From assembly GCF_013911085.1 (NCBI RefSeq), contig NZ_JACERN010000022.1, positions 186,001 through 250,000 on the forward strand: a DNA stretch of 64,000 bases, in the 5' to 3' direction. The notes under the pieces are model-generated. The model was not told the DNA's origin. It did not search any database and was given only the letters and a program-made list of their open reading frames with translations. This DNA is from Aquitalea aquatica (lineage in GTDB: Bacteria; Pseudomonadota; Gammaproteobacteria; Burkholderiales; Chromobacteriaceae). This document shows, one piece after another, positions 1 through 7,592 of this stretch. The position numbers and the translations under genes are program-made. Each line of letters starts with the position of its first letter. Position 1 is the first letter of the stretch.

Positions 1-1
1 C

Positions 2-868
2 AATACCAATCCCAAGTTGTCAGCCCAGAGCGGTTTGATCAATCTGCCCGATGTGCACTCCTGCGGCACGGAAACTGCGGTCTCGGTGCCCTGCATGTTC
101 TCCAATATCGGCCGCGACAATTACAGTGGCGACAAGGCAGCACGGCAGCAAAACGTGCTGGATATACTCAAGCGTGCCGGTTACAACGTGATCTGGCGCG
201 ATAACCAGTCGGGCTGCAAGGATGTGTGTAACCGCGTGACGCTGGAAGACGTCAGCAACAGCAAGGATGACAAGCTGTGTACCACGGGCGAGTGCTGGGA
301 TGAAATCCTGATCAAGAATGCCCAGCAACTGATCGACCAGTCTGACCGCGACGTGGTGTTGGTACTGCACCAGATGGGCAGTCACGGCCCGGCCTATTAC
401 AAGCGTTATCCGCCGGCGCTGGAGCAGTTCAAGCCGGTATGCCAGACCAGCGAGCTGTCACGCTGCCCGCGCGAACAGATCGTCAACGGTTTCGACAACA
501 CCATCCTGTATACCGATACCGTACTGTCCGGCATCATCGACTTCCTGCGTGCCAACCAGCAGCGCTATAACACCGGCATGCTGTATATGGCTGACCATGG
601 CGAATCGCTGGGCGAAAACGGCATGTACCTGCATGGCACGCCCTACCTGTTTGCCCCGGAAGCGCAAAAGCACATCGGGGCGATGATGTGGTTCTCCGAC
701 AGTTTCCAGCAGGAAGTCGGCTTGAACCAGCGCTGCCTGGAAGGCCGCAAGGCTGAGCCTTATTCGCATGACAATCTGTTCCACTCGCTGCTGGGCTTGC
801 TGGGTGTGCATACCAGCGTCTACAACAAGCAGCTGGACATGTTTGCTTCCTGCCGCCAGCCGGGCTGA
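2..868 (+). CDS. Phosphoethanolamine transferase, EptA-type (5' truncated by window edge)
   Basis: The reading frame is open from base 2, so the N-terminal membrane domain and the catalytic Thr lie outside the window. The 288 visible residues form the periplasmic sulfatase-fold domain of a lipid A phosphoethanolamine transferase. These inner-membrane enzymes move phosphoethanolamine from phosphatidylethanolamine to lipid A and lower its negative charge, which reduces binding of cationic peptides. Visible hallmarks are several paired Cys residues expected to form disulfides, an HQMGSHG segment near base 370, and the zinc-site motif DHGESLGENGMYLHG near base 590. The gene ends 69 bp before xth, so co-transcription is possible. 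Acceptor specificity (lipid A, inner core or another glycan) cannot be told from this fragment. Confidence 0.85.
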   Translation, partial: NTNPKLSAQSGLINLPDVHSCGTETAVSVPCMFSNIGRDNYSGDKAARQQNVLDILKRAGYNVIWRDNQSGCKDVCNRVTLEDVSNSKDDKLCTTGECWDEILIKNAQQLIDQSDRDVVLVLHQMGSHGPAYYKRYPPALEQFKPVCQTSELSRCPREQIVNGFDNTILYTDTVLSGIIDFLRANQQRYNTGMLYMADHGESLGENGMYLHGTPYLFAPEAQKHIGAMMWFSDSFQQEVGLNQRCLEGRKAEPYSHDNLFHSLLGLLGVHTSVYNKQLDMFASCRQPG

Positions 869-937
869 TACCTTATATGTAATGTATAGTGGCTGCCTGC
901 TAGCAGCTGCTTTCATCTGTAAACGAGAACTGAAGAT

Positions 938-1711
938 ATGCAATTAGCCACCTGGAATGTCAATTCACTCAAGGTCCGTCTGCCACAAGTACTGCAGTGG
1001 CTGGCGGATAGTCCGGTGGATGTGCTTTGTCTGCAGGAATTGAAGATGGATCAGGATGTGTTTCCGCTGGCCGATATCGAGGCTGCCGGTTACCGCGCCG
1101 CCTGGTTTGGCCAGAAAACCTATAACGGCGTGGCCATTCTGGTACGTCAGCCCTTGCCGCTGGAGGATGTGGTGCTGGGCATTCCCGGCTACGACGACCC
1201 GCAGCGGCGGGTGATTGCCGCCACGGTCAACGGCGTGCGCGTGATCTGTGGCTACTTCGTCAATGGCGAGGCGGTCGATTCACCCAAATACCCCTACAAG
1301 CTGGAATGGCTGGGCAAACTGCATGCCTATGTGGCCGACGAACTCAGCCGCCATCCACAGCTGGCCCTGTTGGGTGACTACAATATCGCGCCGGAAGACC
1401 GTGATGTGTACGATCCGGAAAGCTGGCACGAGCAGGTGCTGTGCAGCACGCCCGAGCGCGAGGCCTTTCGCGGCCTGATCAGCCTTGGGCTGGCCGACAG
1501 CTTTCGCCTGTTCAATCAGGAGGACAAGCAGTACAGCTGGTGGGATTACCGCGCGATGATGTTCCGTCGCAACAAGGGTGTGCGTATCGACCACATCCTG
1601 ATTACGCCGGCGCTGCAGGCGCGCGCCAGCGCATGTGTCATCGACAAGGCCCCGCGCAAGTGGGAGCGACCGTCCGATCACACGCCGGTGGTGCTCACCC
1701 TGGCAGACTAA
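938..1711 (+). CDS. xth: Exodeoxyribonuclease III (AP endonuclease)
   Basis: A 257-residue protein of the exonuclease III family, full length for the class. It cuts DNA 5' of abasic sites in base-excision repair and has 3'-5' exonuclease and 3'-phosphatase activity. The metal-binding and catalytic residues are visible: E34 in CLQELKM, D147 and N149 in LLGDYN, and D247/H248 in the C-terminal SDHTPV motif. The ATG at 938 gives the conserved N-terminus MQLATWNVNS. A hairpin terminator follows directly, so the gene closes its transcript. Confidence 0.95.
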   Translation: MQLATWNVNSLKVRLPQVLQWLADSPVDVLCLQELKMDQDVFPLADIEAAGYRAAWFGQKTYNGVAILVRQPLPLEDVVLGIPGYDDPQRRVIAATVNGVRVICGYFVNGEAVDSPKYPYKLEWLGKLHAYVADELSRHPQLALLGDYNIAPEDRDVYDPESWHEQVLCSTPEREAFRGLISLGLADSFRLFNQEDKQYSWWDYRAMMFRRNKGVRIDHILITPALQARASACVIDKAPRKWERPSDHTPVVLTLAD

Positions 1712-1730
1712 CCTGTCTCCTGCGCGTACC

Positions 1731-1753
1731 AACGGCCCGAATGGGCCGTTTTG
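1731..1753 (+). terminator. Rho-independent terminator after xth
   Basis: Stem ACGGCCC/GGGCCGT with loop GAAT, followed by a short T run, 20 bp after the xth stop codon. Confidence 0.75.
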
Positions 1754-1790
1754 CATTGGTAAACAGCATGTTGCCGGATCAGGGGAAAGC

Positions 1791-1829
1791 TTGGCCTAGC
1801 TCAATAGTTTGCATATTAGCATTTGCTAA
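1791..1829 (+). promoter_or_regulatory. Predicted rquA promoter with overlapping palindromic operator
   Basis: A -35-like TTGGCC (1791-1796) and a -10-like TATTAG (1814-1819) are separated by 17 bp. The -10 is overlapped by a perfect 14-bp palindrome, TTAGCATTTGCTAA (1816-1829). A dyad over the -10 and start site is typical of a repressor operator, but the binding protein is unknown. The start codon of the downstream gene is at 1866. Confidence 0.45.
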
Positions 1830-1865
1830 ACTTTGTTGATGAATAGCTAATGCCAAGGTGCCACC

Positions 1866-2567
1866 ATGAGCCGCAACCACCCACCGCTACCGTGCAACCC
1901 CTATTACGAAGGGGTGCCGGACTACATGACTGAAGTTTACGACTGGGCCTATGTCAACCCGCGCCGCGCCGCGCTGCTGGACCGCAATCTGGTGGTCAGT
2001 ACGCTGCTGTTTCTGAATGACCAGCGTCTGATGCGCCGTTATCTGCAGCAAATCCGGCCCGGCATGCGGGTATGGCAAGTTGCCCATGTGTATGGCGATC
2101 TGGTGGAAAAGGCAGCTGCCAAGGTCAGAAAGCACGGCCAGTTTGTGCTGACTGATATCACTCCGGTTCAGGTTGAGCATGGCGCGCGCAAGCTGGCGGC
2201 CTACCCGCAGGCGCGAGTAGTGCGAGCCGATGCGGCCAGCTACCGGCTGGAGCAGCCGGCCGATCTGATCTGCAGCTTCTTTCTGCTGCATGAAGTGCCG
2301 GATGATTTAAAACATGACATTGTCGACAACATGCTGTCGCAGGTGCCTGCAGGTGGCAAAGCGGTGTTTGTCGATTATCACAAACCAGCTGCCTGGCAGC
2401 CTATTGGTTGGTTACTCAAGTGGGTCAACCGGGTGCTGGAGCCTTTTGCCGAAGCACTGTGGGAAAACGAAATTTCCAGCTATGCCAGCGAAGCTGAGGC
2501 TTTTGACTGGCACAAGGAAACCTTGTTTGGTGGCGTTTACCAAGTAGTCACCGTAACGCGCCGCTAG
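1866..2567 (+). CDS. rquA: RquA-type rhodoquinone biosynthesis enzyme (methyltransferase fold)
   Basis: A 233-residue protein with a class I methyltransferase fold that resembles RquA, the enzyme that converts ubiquinone to rhodoquinone by replacing a methoxy group with an amino group. Features matching RquA are the WAYVNP segment (residues 27-32), the atypical SAM-site motif VWQVAHVYGD (69-78) in place of the usual glycine-rich loop with a nearby acidic residue, and TDITPVQ (96-102). Rhodoquinone has a low redox potential and lets fumarate reductase or reversed complex I work under hypoxia. SD-like AAGGTG precedes the ATG at 1866. The gene is monocistronic, lying between two terminators or promoter regions. 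The alternative is a generic UbiE-like methyltransferase, but the motif combination favours RquA. Confidence 0.8.
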   Translation: MSRNHPPLPCNPYYEGVPDYMTEVYDWAYVNPRRAALLDRNLVVSTLLFLNDQRLMRRYLQQIRPGMRVWQVAHVYGDLVEKAAAKVRKHGQFVLTDITPVQVEHGARKLAAYPQARVVRADAASYRLEQPADLICSFFLLHEVPDDLKHDIVDNMLSQVPAGGKAVFVDYHKPAAWQPIGWLLKWVNRVLEPFAEALWENEISSYASEAEAFDWHKETLFGGVYQVVTVTRR

Positions 2568-2703
2568 GTTTGTACTTAGCGTTACACGGGCTTACATAGC
2601 ACTCACAGACGGGCTAGACGGGCAGGGCTAGGATACGACTCATGGAAACACCGCTGCGGTGTCTCGGAAAGAACACTCCCCACTTGATATTGGAGAACGC
2701 AAC

Positions 2704-3483
2704 ATGAAAAAACTGACCCTGCTCGTTTTGTCTGCCGCCTTCGGTCTGAGCTCCGCTGCTGGTTTCGCCGCCACCAACGCTTCCGCTCCGGCTGCTGCTT
2801 CCGCACCGAAAGCCAAAGCTGCCAAGATTCATCACGCCAAAAAGGGCGAAAAGAAAGTAGAAGCTTCTGCTCAGAAAGCACAAGCTGCTGACGCTTCCGC
2901 CCCGGCCAAGAAGGCTACCAAAAAGCACCATGCTAAAAAGCACGCTGCCAAGAAAGTAGACGCTTCCGCTCAAAAAGCCCAAGCTGCTGACGCTTCCGCT
3001 CCGGCCAAGAAGGCTACCAAAAAGCACCATGCTAAAAAGCACGCTGCCAAGAAAGTAGACGCTTCCGCTCAGAAAGCCCAAGCTGCTGACGCTTCCGCTC
3101 CGGCCAAGAAGGCTACCAAAAAGCACCATGCTAAAAAGCACGCTGCCAAGAAAGTAGATGCTTCCGCTCAGAAAGCCCAAGCTGCTGACGCTTCCGCTCC
3201 GGCCAAGAAAGCTACCAAAAAGCACCACGCTAAAAAGCACGCTGCCAAGAAAGTAGACGCTTCCGCTCAAAAAGCCCAAGCTGCTGATGCTTCCGCTCCG
3301 GCCAAAAAGCACGCTGCCAAAAAGCATCACGCTAAAAAGCACGCTGCCAAGAAAGTAGAAGCTTCCGCTCAGAAAGCCCAGGCTGCTGATGCTTCCGCTC
3401 CGGCCAAGAAGCACGCTGCCAAAAAACACCACGCTAAAAAGCACGCTGCCAAGAAAGCCGCTCCGGCTTCCGCAGCAAACTAA
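2704..3483 (+). CDS. Exported Lys/Ala/His-rich tandem-repeat protein
   Basis: ATG at 2704 follows GGAGAAC and gives [20 protein letters not shown], a clear Sec signal peptide with a cleavage site near residue 22. The mature part is almost entirely tandem repeats of about 33 residues. Each unit has an acidic/Ala/Ser part ([19 protein letters not shown]) and a basic part ending in [12 protein letters not shown]. The protein is very basic, has no Cys or aromatic residues, and carries many HH pairs that could bind metal. The repeats resemble histone-H1-like Lys/Ala tails, but the signal peptide points to periplasm or cell surface. Function is unknown. Possible roles are polyanion binding (LPS, DNA, polyphosphate) or metal buffering. 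An earlier in-frame start is possible but would lose the signal peptide. Confidence 0.75.
   Translation: MKKLTLLVLSAAFGLSSAAGFAATNASAPAAASAPKAKAAKIHHAKKGEKKVEASAQKAQAADASAPAKKATKKHHAKKHAAKKVDASAQKAQAADASAPAKKATKKHHAKKHAAKKVDASAQKAQAADASAPAKKATKKHHAKKHAAKKVDASAQKAQAADASAPAKKATKKHHAKKHAAKKVDASAQKAQAADASAPAKKHAAKKHHAKKHAAKKVEASAQKAQAADASAPAKKHAAKKHHAKKHAAKKAAPASAAN
2862..3465 (+). repeat. 99-bp tandem repeat array inside the repeat protein gene
   Basis: Near-identical 99-bp units recur: the AAGAAAGTAGA(C/T) junction ends at 2961, 3060, 3159 and 3258, then after a 102-bp unit at 3360. Only a few synonymous changes separate the units. The last two units differ in the basic part ([12 protein letters not shown] instead of [11 protein letters not shown]). 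High identity between units suggests recent slippage or recombination, so copy number is likely to vary between strains. Confidence 0.9.
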
Positions 3484-3513
3484 TCAGACGTCAGCGTCTG
3501 GCTCGCAATAAGT

Positions 3514-3540
3514 AAAGGGAGGCTGCGGCCTCCCTTTTTG
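3514..3540 (+). terminator. Rho-independent terminator after the repeat protein gene
   Basis: Stem AAAGGGAGGC/GCCTCCCTTT with loop TGCG and a T tract, 30 bp after the stop codon. Confidence 0.85.
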
Positions 3541-3587
3541 CGTCTGTCATTTCCACCAGCGCCAGCTGCCGTGGTGTGCAGGCAAAG

Positions 3588-3618
3588 AAAAACGCCATCC
3601 TGCTGGATGGCGTTTTGT
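3588..3618 (-). terminator. Terminator for fpr (probably bidirectional)
   Basis: Stem AAAACGCCATCC/GGATGGCGTTTT with loop TGCT. On the minus strand the stem is followed by TTTTTCTTT, and it lies 22 bp beyond the fpr stop codon. The plus strand also has a short T run. Confidence 0.8.
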
Positions 3619-3640
3619 CTGTTGCCAGTGAAAAGTCAGA

Positions 3641-4423
3641 TCACTTTTCCACGAAGGCGCGTTCGATGGCGTAGTCGCCCGGCTCGCCCATGCGCGGAGA
3701 TTCCTTGAAGCCGAGGCCATTCAGGATTTCGCACAGGTCGTGCAGCATGGACGGGCTACCGCAGATCAGCACGCGGTCGTTTTCCGGGTTCAGCTGCGGC
3801 AGGCCGATATCGGCACACATCTTGCCATTGGTGATCAGATCGGTCAGGCGGCCCTGGTTGCGGAAGGGCTCGCGGGTCACGGTCGGATAGTAGATCAGCT
3901 TTTCTTTCACGATATCGCCAAAGAACTCGTTTTCCGGCAGTTCATTGGTGATGTAGTCGTGATAGCCCAGCTCGCTGACCCAGCGTACGCCGTGGGTCAG
4001 AATGACCTTGTCGTAGCGTTCGTAAACTTCCGGGTCCTTGATGATGGACATGAACGGTGCCAGACCAGTACCGGTGGACAACAGGTACAGGTTTTTGCCC
4101 GGCAGCAGGTTGTCTTGTACCAGGGTGCCGGTGGGCTTTTTGCTGATCATCACGGTATCGCCGACCTGCAAGTGCTGCAGGCGCGAAGTCAGCGGGCCGT
4201 CTTGAACCTTGATGCTGTAGAACTCCAGATGCTCTTCGTAATTGGAGCTGACAATGGAGTAGGCGCGCATCAGCGGCTTGCCGTTCACTTCCAGGCCGAT
4301 CATGACGAATTGGCCATTAATGAAGCGCAGACCGGCATCGCGGGTGCAGGTGAAGGTGAACAGGGTGTCGTTCCAGTGGTGAACCGACAAGACCTTTTCA
4401 GCGGTCAGATTGGGGGAGGACAT
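3641..4423 (-). CDS. fpr: Ferredoxin--NADP(+) reductase
   Basis: A 260-residue FAD-dependent oxidoreductase of the bacterial Fpr type, with the usual length. It exchanges electrons between NADPH and ferredoxin or flavodoxin in the cytoplasm and supports Fe-S repair and oxidative-stress defence. The FAD motif RAYSIVSS (residues about 54-61), the NADP-pocket motif STGTGLAPF (about 116-124), the HGVRWVSELGY segment and the short C-terminal FVEK tail are visible. It is a single-gene unit: its terminator faces the repeat protein gene, and a 460-bp non-coding stretch lies upstream. Confidence 0.93.
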   Translation of the reverse strand: MSSPNLTAEKVLSVHHWNDTLFTFTCTRDAGLRFINGQFVMIGLEVNGKPLMRAYSIVSSNYEEHLEFYSIKVQDGPLTSRLQHLQVGDTVMISKKPTGTLVQDNLLPGKNLYLLSTGTGLAPFMSIIKDPEVYERYDKVILTHGVRWVSELGYHDYITNELPENEFFGDIVKEKLIYYPTVTREPFRNQGRLTDLITNGKMCADIGLPQLNPENDRVLICGSPSMLHDLCEILNGLGFKESPRMGEPGDYAIERAFVEK

Positions 4424-4886
4424 ATAAATTGCTGCTCGCTATCCAAAAGAAATCAAGGAATGAGTGGTTGCCGCGATTTTACCCTTTTCGGGTCCGCTTG
4501 ACTAAACATTGCAAGCCGTTCTCACTATGTCATTGTGCATAATGATCAAATCGCTGCGATACCAAGCCTGGCCGCTACCAATGGTTTGCAGGGCTGGGGG
4601 CCTGGCGGGAAAGTCAACTGGAACAGGATGTTACCTTAAAGAATGGGGTAGCCCTAACGATTTCTTTCCGCTGTGTTTATTCCTGATTGTTCTTAATGGG
4701 TGATTGATTTAGATCAGCAAATTGTATTGTGGTCTGCGCTAATGCATAAGTGTGTTTGCCTGGTCGCGGTTGTCCGACAGTGTACCAAGCCAAACTGAGG
4801 CGACATTCTTTTGTCATTATTTTTTAGGTGGCAGGTGTTGTCACGAGTACAATCTGTTGTTCTGCAGACAGAAAGCGGAGCGAGCG
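4424..4886. other. Non-coding stretch between divergent fpr and the IDH-family gene
   Basis: This 463-bp, relatively AT-rich region holds the promoters of the two divergent genes. The only clear motif is an FNR-like dyad at 4704-4717. A 64-codon open frame at 4509-4703 has no SD sequence or recognisable similarity and is not annotated. Confidence 0.6.
4704..4717 (+). promoter_or_regulatory. FNR/ANR-like site
   Basis: TTGATTTAGATCAG matches nine of the ten specified bases of the FNR consensus TTGAT-N4-ATCAA. It lies about 175 bp upstream of the dehydrogenase start at 4887. No good -10 sits at the class II distance, so it may act from a class I position, as a repressor site, or not at all. Confidence 0.4.
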
Positions 4887-5897
4887 ATGAAGCTGTGTGT
4901 GATTCCCGGAGACGGGATTGGTCATGAAGTGGTGCCGGTGGCTGTGGGCGTGTTACAGGCGGTGCTGCCTGGTTTGCAGCTGGTATTTGCGGATGCGGGC
5001 TGGGAAGAGTTCTGCCGCAATGGCAAGGCGCTGCCTGAGCGCACCCTGGCGGCTGCCCGCGAATGCGGGGCGGTGTTTTTTGGTGCCGTCAGCTCGCCCA
5101 TGCAACTGGTAGAGGGCTATCGCTCGCCCATTGTGCAATTGCGCCGCGAACTGGGCTGCCATGCCAATATCCGCCCCACGCTCAGTTTGCCGCTGGCCAG
5201 CAGCCGTAGTGGTATTGATCTGATCATCGTCCGCGAAAATACCGAAGACCTGTATGTAGGTGACGAGCAGTCTGACGGTGAAGTGGCCGTGGCCATCAAG
5301 CGCATTACCCGCAAGGCATCCCTGCGGGTGGCGCGTAGCGCATTCGAACTGGCGCGCAATGCTGGCCGCCAGCGCATCACCATCATTCACAAGGCCAATA
5401 TCCTGCCCCGTACCGATGGCTTGTTCCGCGACTGTGCCAGGGAAGTGGCGCAGGACTACCCCGAGATCGCTGTGGATGAAATGCTGGTGGATACCGCAGC
5501 CATGCGTCTGGCGCAGGCACCGGAAAGCTTTGACATGCTGCTGGCCCCCAATCTGTATGGAGATATTTTGTCGGATCTGGTGGCGGCTTTCGGCGGTGGC
5601 CTGGGCCTGGCACCTTCATTGAACCTGGGAGTGGCGGCGGCCATTGCCGAGCCAGTGCACGGGTCGGCCCCGGATATCGCCGGCCAGGGCATTGCCAATC
5701 CGCTGGCTGCCATTCTCAGTGCAGCCATGCTGCTGCGGGTGTGGTGGCAGCGCCCGGAACTGGCGCTGCGTATCGAGCAGGCAGTGCGGACGACATTGCT
5801 GGATGGTATTGCCACGCCGGATGTGATGTCGCCGGGTGTCAGTACCCAGCATCTGGCGCGGGTGGTGATTGAACGGATCAGGCTGCAGCAGGACTAG
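4887..5897 (+). CDS. Isocitrate/isopropylmalate/homoisocitrate-family dehydrogenase
   Basis: A 336-residue member of the beta-decarboxylating dehydrogenase family, which oxidises (2R,3S)-type malate derivatives with NAD(P). Family signatures in order are IPGDGIG (6-12), the substrate-binding RRELGCHANIRP, RENTEDLYVGDE, IKRITRKAS, HKANILPRTDG, and the metal-site motif NLYGDILSD. ATG 4887 follows GAGCGAG and starts directly at the conserved MKLCVIPGDGIG; an upstream extension is unlikely. The RENTEDLY segment fits NAD-isocitrate, homoisocitrate or tartrate/D-malate dehydrogenases better than LeuB, and no leu genes are nearby, so LeuB is unlikely. Substrate is uncertain. Confidence 0.8.
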   Translation: MKLCVIPGDGIGHEVVPVAVGVLQAVLPGLQLVFADAGWEEFCRNGKALPERTLAAARECGAVFFGAVSSPMQLVEGYRSPIVQLRRELGCHANIRPTLSLPLASSRSGIDLIIVRENTEDLYVGDEQSDGEVAVAIKRITRKASLRVARSAFELARNAGRQRITIIHKANILPRTDGLFRDCAREVAQDYPEIAVDEMLVDTAAMRLAQAPESFDMLLAPNLYGDILSDLVAAFGGGLGLAPSLNLGVAAAIAEPVHGSAPDIAGQGIANPLAAILSAAMLLRVWWQRPELALRIEQAVRTTLLDGIATPDVMSPGVSTQHLARVVIERIRLQQD

Positions 5898-5908
5898 AAT
5901 ATGAAAGA

Positions 5909-5932
5909 GGGCGGCTTGACTGGCCGCCCTCC
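5909..5932 (+). terminator. Hairpin after the dehydrogenase gene
   Basis: Stem GAGGGCGGC/GCCGCCCTC, 12 bp after the stop codon. It has no T tract, so termination efficiency is uncertain. Confidence 0.5.
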
Positions 5933-6554
5933 GAGGTGTGTCACTGCATGTTTCAGAAGGATTTGCGGGATAACGCAAACATCACATACAAGACTGCAAC
6001 CCGAGCCGCGGTGAACATGTTTGCCAACGATGTTCTGAAACCCGCGAACAGGTCATTACCAAAGAACAGGCTGTTTGCACAGCACCAGATAAGTCGTAAA
6101 GCACTGATATTACATGAACAATGCCCTTGGTTGCGTGGGCGGTAACATCATGATCGCTGCCTGTTAGGGTGGCGGATAAGGGCATTCAAGCCCCGGCTAA
6201 CTCATCAAGCTTAAGCAAAGTCTGTTGTTTCGTGTCTGGCTTACCGACGACCTGTCGTTGATGCATCCGTGATGGACGCTGGTAGTGCTCCCGGCTACGC
6301 TGAAGCAGCCGCCATCAAACCTGAGAAGGTGATGGGTTCTGAACACAAAGTTGAACAAGGTTGTCGGAATCCGGCCAATGACTCATCCCAAACCCTCCCT
6401 GTTACTGAATGATTTCAGTATAGGCCTGTGATCTGCGGACTCAAGTTTTTTTTGCAGCGTGGTGCTGGCTGCGGCCATGGCAATGTGCTGAAGTCTTGTC
6501 CCAGCTGCCATGGGCGGCGCAACCTGTTTTGCAACGCGGCTTGTTTCTGTGGCA
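5933..6554. other. Stretch without a supported gene
   Basis: About 620 bp between two convergent genes, with lower GC than the neighbours. The short open frames (for example 5936-6145 +, 6383-6670 -) have no convincing SD sequence or protein similarity. Frame 6242-6409 reads like protein for about 55 codons but has no good start and no match I recognise, so a degraded gene is possible. Confidence 0.5.
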
Positions 6555-7592
6555 TCAGCCCGCCTGCGGCTTGAGAGTGGCGATACGTTCTTGTGAATTG
6601 GGATGCAGATGCTGTTCGAACTGGCGTGCGGCGGCGGCCCAGGAGAATCCTTCGGCAATCCGGCGTACATGGCTGCGGTCGATGTTCATCGCATCCAGAC
6701 AGGCCTGGCGCAGGTCTTCGGCAAGCACGCCAGCCCCGCTGTTACCGACTACATCCAGTGGCCCGGCCACCGGGTAGGCGGCGACCGGTGTGCCGCAGGC
6801 CATGGCCTCCAGCAGCACCAGGCCAAAGGTGTCGGTCAGGCTGGGAAAGACAAAGACGTCGGCCGCGCGGTAGAAGCGGGCCAGCTCGTTTTGCGGGAAG
6901 ACACCGGCGAAGTGAACTTCAGGATATTCGCGTTGCAGACGGGCCATCAGCGGGCCATCGCCCACTACCCATTTGCTGCCGGGCAGGTCGAGCTTGAGGA
7001 AGGCTTCGATGTTCTTTTCCACGGCGACCCGGCCGATGTAGACAAAGCGCGGGGCCGTGCTTTCATCCAGACGCTCGCGTGTGCCGGGCGTGAACAGGCT
7101 GGTATCCACGCCACGGCTCCATAACACCACCTTGGTAAAACCGCGGGCGCGCAGGTCGTCGGCAATGGACTGGGTAGGCACCATGGTGGCGGCACCGGCA
7201 TTGTGGAAATGGCGCATCCAGGCATAGCTGATGGACAGCGGCAGGCGGGTACGGGCGGCGATGTATTCCGGGAAACGGGTGTGATAGGCGGTGGTAAAGG
7301 CCAGTTTGTGGCGCAGGCAGTAGCGGCGTGCCGCCAGTCCCAGCGGGCCTTCGGTGGCAATGTGGATGGCGTGCGGTGCGAGTTCGGCAATTCGTCGTGC
7401 TACCTGGCGGTAGGGCAGGATGGACAGGCGGATGTCGGGGTAGGTGGGGCAGGGCAGGGTCTTGAATTCCAGTGGCGTGATCATGTCCACCTGATGGCCG
7501 AACTGGGTGAGCTCACGGCTGGTTTCGGTGAGGGTACGGACTACGCCGTTGACTTGCGGTTTCCAGGCGTCAGTGACGATCAGGATGCGCAT
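6555..7592 (-). CDS. Glycosyltransferase family 4, Agt-like
   Basis: A 345-residue GT-B fold glycosyltransferase. The start at 7592 (AGGAGA 5 bp upstream on the minus strand) gives the conserved MRILIVTDAWKPQVNGV. The donor-binding EX7E region is visible as PSLTDTFGLVLLEAMACGTP, and the acceptor-side motif YHTRFPEYIAAR is typical of diacylglycerol or phosphatidylinositol sugar transferases. It overlaps the upstream metallophosphoesterase by 13 bp, so the two are translationally coupled. This pairing matches the PlcP-Agt arrangement in which PlcP turns phospholipid into diacylglycerol and Agt glycosylates it to replace phospholipids when phosphate is scarce. The assignment is inferred from context; other alpha-mannosyl or glucosyl transferases of GT4 remain possible. 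Confidence 0.8.
   Translation of the reverse strand: MRILIVTDAWKPQVNGVVRTLTETSRELTQFGHQVDMITPLEFKTLPCPTYPDIRLSILPYRQVARRIAELAPHAIHIATEGPLGLAARRYCLRHKLAFTTAYHTRFPEYIAARTRLPLSISYAWMRHFHNAGAATMVPTQSIADDLRARGFTKVVLWSRGVDTSLFTPGTRERLDESTAPRFVYIGRVAVEKNIEAFLKLDLPGSKWVVGDGPLMARLQREYPEVHFAGVFPQNELARFYRAADVFVFPSLTDTFGLVLLEAMACGTPVAAYPVAGPLDVVGNSGAGVLAEDLRQACLDAMNIDRSHVRRIAEGFSWAAAARQFEQHLHPNSQERIATLKPQAG

Noticed and set aside
1832-1851. TTGAT half-site upstream of rquA as an FNR box
   Set aside because: Only the left half matches well (TTGAT-GAAT-AGCTA, two of five right-half bases).
2614-3444. 276-codon minus-strand frame through the repeat array
   Set aside because: It is antisense to the repeat protein and its [12 protein letters not shown] repeats merely mirror the sense repeats.
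4509-4703. 64-codon frame between fpr and the dehydrogenase
   Set aside because: Lacks SD and protein-like composition; more likely promoter DNA.
6242-6409. Possible gene remnant in the region before the glycosyltransferase
   Set aside because: About 55 codons read like protein but there is no plausible start and no family I recognise, so no feature is claimed.
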